This document shows positions 7,338 to 10,000 of a stretch of 10,000 nucleotides of DNA, piece after piece. The position numbers and the translations under genes are program-made. Within the stretch, counting starts at the first letter, position 1, and every line of letters starts with the position of its first letter. Origin of the DNA: Owenia fusiformis (taxonomy: Eukaryota > Annelida > Polychaeta > Sabellida > Oweniidae); the NCBI GenBank assembly GCA_903813345.2, contig CAIIXF020000473.1, positions 1 through 10,000 of the forward strand. Direction: 5' to 3'. The notes below the pieces were generated by a model. It was not told where the DNA came from and ran no database searches. It saw nothing but the letters and a program-made list of their open reading frames with translations.

Positions 7338-7376
7338 CCATTCTTCCATTTCTGCTTTGTGTCTTTCAGTTTCTTC
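7338..7376 (-). CDS. 39-nt exon encoding EETERHKAEMEEW
   Basis: On the minus strand this 39-nt block follows the acceptor CATATCCTTTTTAG (ending at 7377) and is closed by the donor GTGAGTTTTTT (7337-7327). In phase 0 it encodes EETERHKAEMEEW, thirteen residues rich in E, K, R and H with no helix breaker, the same character as the two downstream microexons at 572-592 and 407-427. All three preserve frame whether included or skipped, the hallmark of cassette microexons. I infer one minus-strand gene, but the 6.7-kb separation means this exon could belong to a different transcript. No protein family can be named. No upstream partner exon was found between 7377 and 9556. Confidence 0.5.
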
Positions 7377-7812
7377 CTAAAAAGGATATGGTTTGAAACA
7401 TTATATAGAATCGTACAAGTCGAGAACATACAGAACTTTTATGCCACAATGCTACGAGCCTCTGAAATAGTGTATTAGGGATCTTGAAGCTATTTGGAAA
7501 GTTAGCTTGACATGGCAGGTAAAAGTCAGATTTTAGGGGTCGTGTCATAAGGGTGAAGAAAAAATGTAACATTTTTTTATTTCAGAATTTAATCTGCATG
7601 TACAGTATATTAAAAGCTATATATTGCTGTATTTTCAAATGTTAGAGGACGATAATTCAGTTTCCAATTGATGTAATATTTTAGGCATTTTCTTGTCTGT
7701 GAATTTTTGATATCTCTATACAAAATGCTTCTCTTCACATTGATCTGGCTAAGATGTTACCCTTGCTACCCTCTACTTTCCCTGATGCTCGATGTAGATA
7801 TTGCAATTGGTT
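7377..7812. other. non-coding DNA upstream of the 39-nt exon
   Basis: Apart from a weak core of the 125-bp repeat at 7682-7703, no exon, RNA gene or inverted repeat is evident. Minus-strand open stretches at 7366-7572 and 7735-7929 show no family motif. Confidence 0.45.
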
Positions 7813-7985
7813 CAGGGGTTTCACTAGAATTTCACACAACAGGCTAAATAAATGAAAACAACAGGCAAAATTAATGGAAATCATAAATTTAACATGGAAA
7901 AGTTGAAAAGTCCCTAAAACAACAGGCAATTTTGTGAAAACAACCGTTGAAAATAGCCCGTTGCCTGCTGCTAATGAAACCCCTG
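7813..7985. mobile_element. 173-bp MITE-like element with CAGGGGTTTCA termini
   Basis: The left end CAGGGGTTTCACTAG matches the reverse complement of the right end, CAGGGGTTTCATTAG, at 14 of 15 positions. Termini starting CAGGGG are seen in hAT-type elements. Inside, ACAACAGGC recurs three times (about 7836, 7861, 7919). No 8-bp target duplication is visible: the flanks are AATTGGTT and TGTTTCAT. Family assignment to hAT is therefore tentative. Confidence 0.45.
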
Positions 7986-8680
7986 TGTTTCATAAATGAT
8001 GTTTGGCCTGTGTTTTGAGAACTATATGCACCTAGGGTACGCTGACCATATCTTGAAGAATGGAAAAAATCATGAGGAATAGTTAGAATGATCTCGCATT
8101 TGCTCAATTAATGGAACATCCCATGAAATTAACAGGCCGGAAAATGAACACCAAGTCAATTATTCGTACCCAAATAATATCATATTTTAACGATGACCTT
8201 CATTATGCCCTGAGTGGCTTTTGGGCCATATTGACCACACAAACATTTGGTTGTGTGGCAAATATTAGACTTATACTTTTCCTTGGAGACTGTAGACTTT
8301 TAGGAAAAAAGGATATTCATGTCAATACCCACACCTTTGGAAGTATAACAGTTCTGAAATAAACGGAGAAAACCCCTAAAGGACCAGATTGAACATGGCA
8401 AGTGATTTTGGACAGCTGTATTTTTGGTCACGAGATTTCCCGACCATACATTGAACATTTTACATTAAAAATTATATCTTGACTTTAACAAAAGAGCGTA
8501 AAACAATTTAATTTCAATAATGAGATAAGCCATGGATTAGTTACTACCCTTCAATAATATTGACCTCATTACTGAAAAAGATGACCGTGATTTTTCATAT
8601 TTTTTGCAATATAAGATCACACTGTAAGGTATCATTCACTTCCTATAGGGCATATCGATTGAAAAGGTAATATGAAAATT
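7986..8680. other. non-coding DNA with one perfect hairpin
   Basis: A plus-strand open stretch at 8111-8362 has no recognisable motif, and its base and codon use do not stand out from the flanks. The only structure noted is the hairpin at 8235-8258. The rest appears to be anonymous intergenic DNA. Confidence 0.45.
8235..8258. repeat. 8-bp perfect stem-loop
   Basis: CCACACAA pairs perfectly with TTGTGTGG across an 8-nt loop (ACATTTGG). There is no T-run, so it is not a Pol III stop and its role is unknown. Confidence 0.5.
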
Positions 8681-8718
8681 ACATGGGAATTAAGATTATC
8701 CAATGGGAAATCCCATGT
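8681..8718. repeat. 8-bp stem-loop ACATGGGA/TCCCATGT
   Basis: A perfect 8-bp inverted repeat with a 22-nt loop. The loop holds a second AATGGGAAA similar to the left arm, so alternative pairing with TTCCC-like sequence is possible. Confidence 0.4.
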
Positions 8719-8816
8719 TATGGAGTTCGCCCTGTCCATCTTTGAAAGTTCTGTTCACCTATGTGTCATATTTTAGAAGATCGATGCATTAAATGAAGGA
8801 GCATTTGTAAATGTAT

Positions 8817-9188
8817 AAAGGACGATTCTCGGTTTGGAGAACGAAGTTCATCAATTTAAATGAGCATTATCCCTGCTTCGGACAAATTTTATTTTTTTAC
8901 ATAATATAGATTTGAATGTCTTCTTTTGAATAGTCATAATTTAATTTGGGTAATATTTATAGATTTTTCGCACTATTGAACTTCTTTCCCCAAATCGAGA
9001 CTTGTATTTTATTGAATCGGTCTAATTGAGCATTATCCCTGCTTCAGACCAATTTGTTATTTTTACATCTTGTAGATTTAAATGTTCTCTTTTGAATATT
9101 CAAAGTTTAATTGGGTAACATTTCTATATTTTTCATGAAAAAAATTATTAGCCCAGGAGACTATTCTCCAAACCGAGAATCGTCCTTT
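8817..9188. mobile_element. 372-bp MITE-like element: perfect 25-bp TIRs around two tandem units
   Basis: The first 25 bases (8817-8841, core GGACGATTCTCGGTTTGG) are the exact reverse complement of the last 25 (9164-9188). Between them two units start at 8861 and 9027 with TGAGCATTATCCCTGCTTC, a 166-bp period. They share ATTTTTACAT, TAGATTTRAATGT, CTTTTGAATA and TTGGGTAAYATTT. The first unit ends in CCCCAAATCGAGACTTGTATTTT (8988-9010), an eroded version of the right terminus. The element thus looks like an ancestral single-unit MITE whose body plus right end was duplicated. There is no coding capacity. No clear target duplication is seen (left flank ATGTAT, right flank GTTGAC). Confidence 0.75.
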
Positions 9189-9440
9189 GTTGACACCTAA
9201 AGAATGCATGACAGTCTGCTAGGTCATGGAAAACCAATGTAATCCATTATTTATGTGAGGGGATTTAATTAAATACAATGAGGCATGAATATAAAAGCAT
9301 TGACTGACTTATACTGAAAAATGAAGGTATACTACATTCATTATGTTACATTTATTTAATGTGTTTTACCATACATAGTATAGATTCATCGATCAGTTTG
9401 CACTGTATTATTACCGGAAACCCCTTATTGACAAAGATAG
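9189..9440. other. non-coding AT-rich spacer
   Basis: Nothing recognisable on either strand. It separates the MITE-like element from the putative promoter of the plus-strand gene. Confidence 0.45.
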
Positions 9441-9556
9441 AGAATACCCGCTTCAAGTGCAACTTTACATTTGCCTTATCCCTTTTCAACGTAGTTACGT
9501 GGTAGGGTAGGGTCACTGCTACCCACCTAGTTACACAGACGTATCGTCAGTGTATC
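9441..9556 (+). promoter_or_regulatory. putative TATA-less core promoter and 5' UTR
   Basis: The 116 bp before the ATG at 9557 are more GC- and CpG-rich than the surroundings (ACCCGC, ACGTAG, TACGTGG, GACGTATCGTC). They contain a TCAGTGT string at 9547-9553 that resembles an initiator, and the short inverted pair GGTAG/CTACC (9502-9524). No TATA box sits at a fitting distance. The transcription start cannot be fixed from sequence. Confidence 0.3.
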
Positions 9557-9587
9557 ATGGCGGAAATACTTCCGGGATTTGAATTCG
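9557..9587 (+). CDS. putative first coding exon (MAEILPGFEF, phase-1 donor)
   Basis: ATG at 9557 is followed by G, giving TATCATGG, a fair initiation context. The frame encodes MAEILPGFEF and one further base, then reaches G|GTAAGATAT at 9588, a strong 5' splice site. If unspliced, the frame would run on to TAG at 9668-9670 for only 37 codons, and the residues after the donor turn into an ordinary AT-rich hydrophobic translation. A short first exon with a phase-1 intron is therefore the better reading. Local CpG content rises here, as expected around a gene start. The acidic/hydrophobic N-terminus is not a signal peptide. Ten residues do not identify the gene; the next exon lies beyond the window. 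It is oriented away from the minus-strand microexon gene. Confidence 0.5.
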
Positions 9588-10000
9588 GTAAGATATTTTT
9601 ATTTCTCGATTTACATCTACTTATAAGTCACGATGTGGATTATAATTTGGCTCGAAGTTATGGGAGATAGTCTAGTTTGATAATGTGTCGTGGTTTTAGT
9701 TTTGGTATGATAACAAAGACGCATTTCACATATTTAGTTCCTCGCTTTTGTTACATTGACGATCGGCATTAATATTGCCAATATTACACTGACGAAGAGG
9801 TTTGCTTACACTGACGAATGGATAATATTATAGTGAAAGTTAATCTGTGGAATGTCATGAACATAGGATGTAGCCATACGCCCGGTAACATTTATAAAAA
9901 TAGCCTCGATATTTGTATACATGTTCCCGGGCCTATGGAGGTAGCTTTCTATCAAATCTCAAATCTAAACAAAACATGCATCATATTCTCAATTAATAAT
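9588..10000 (+). other. probable first intron of the plus-strand gene
   Basis: No acceptor followed by an open, coding-like stretch was found before the window end. The segment carries three spaced copies of TTACAYTGACGA (9751, 9784, 9806) and the palindrome AATATTG-C-CAATATT (about 9770-9785). No transposon ends were noted. Confidence 0.4.
9751..9818 (+). repeat. three copies of TTACAYTGACGA
   Basis: TTACATTGACGAT begins at 9751, and TTACACTGACGAA begins at 9784 and again at 9806. Start-to-start spacings are 33 and 22 bp, both multiples of 11. Confidence 0.6.

Noticed and set aside
7748-7785. Minus-strand 21-nt block between CAG and GTAACAT near 7757-7777.
   Set aside because: The phase-0 frame contains a TAG and the acceptor lacks a pyrimidine tract.
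8111-8362. Plus-strand ORF of 83 codons.
   Set aside because: No recognisable motif, an ordinary AT-rich composition, and it contains a perfect hairpin at 8235-8258; best explained as chance.
1-10000. CRISPR arrays, tRNA or rRNA genes, bacterial operons.
   Set aside because: No spaced identical repeats of suitable size, no cloverleaf with A and B boxes, and no ribosome-binding or operon structure; the window is eukaryotic.

Overview
The window reads as nuclear DNA from an invertebrate animal. It is AT-rich, has no long intact ORFs or bacterial-style operons, and carries spliceosomal-type splice sites, degenerate Tc1/mariner, LINE and MITE-like repeats, and the (TCTG/TCCG)n and (ACGG)n tracts common in marine invertebrate genomes. 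A mollusc or another marine bilaterian is my guess; the sequence does not fix the phylum.

Region by region. Positions 1-7376 look like part of a minus-strand gene built from very short exons: a 39-nt exon at 7338-7376 and two related 21-nt microexons at 572-592 and 407-427. All are multiples of three, have AG/GT borders, and encode K/R/E/Q-rich helical peptides. A candidate further exon lies at 1-75 (weak). If these belong to one gene, the interval 593-7337 is a large intron that has collected mobile DNA. Within it lie (ACGG)n at 3464-3490; a decayed plus-strand copy of a protein family I recognise from invertebrate genomes by its DQAHEQN...KGxGGAxGL...NPSALxxWMxxGPE signature (3511-4920); a 725-bp insertion in that copy carrying a LINE endonuclease fragment (3614-4338); a (TCTG/TCCG)n tract (5271-5319); a head-to-head palindromic Tc1/mariner derivative flanked by TA (5656-6721); and a diverged tandem repeat of about 125 bp (6739-7175).

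Positions 7377-9440 show no convincing gene. They contain a 173-bp MITE-like element (7813-7985), two simple hairpins, and a 372-bp element with perfect 25-bp terminal inverted repeats enclosing two tandem units of 166 bp (8817-9188).

Positions 9441-10000 hold the probable 5' end of a plus-strand gene: ATG at 9557, ten codons and a phase-1 GTAAGA donor at 9588. It would be divergently oriented to the minus-strand gene. Most of the window is therefore intron or intergenic DNA shaped by transposons, and the host coding content is only about 110 bp.
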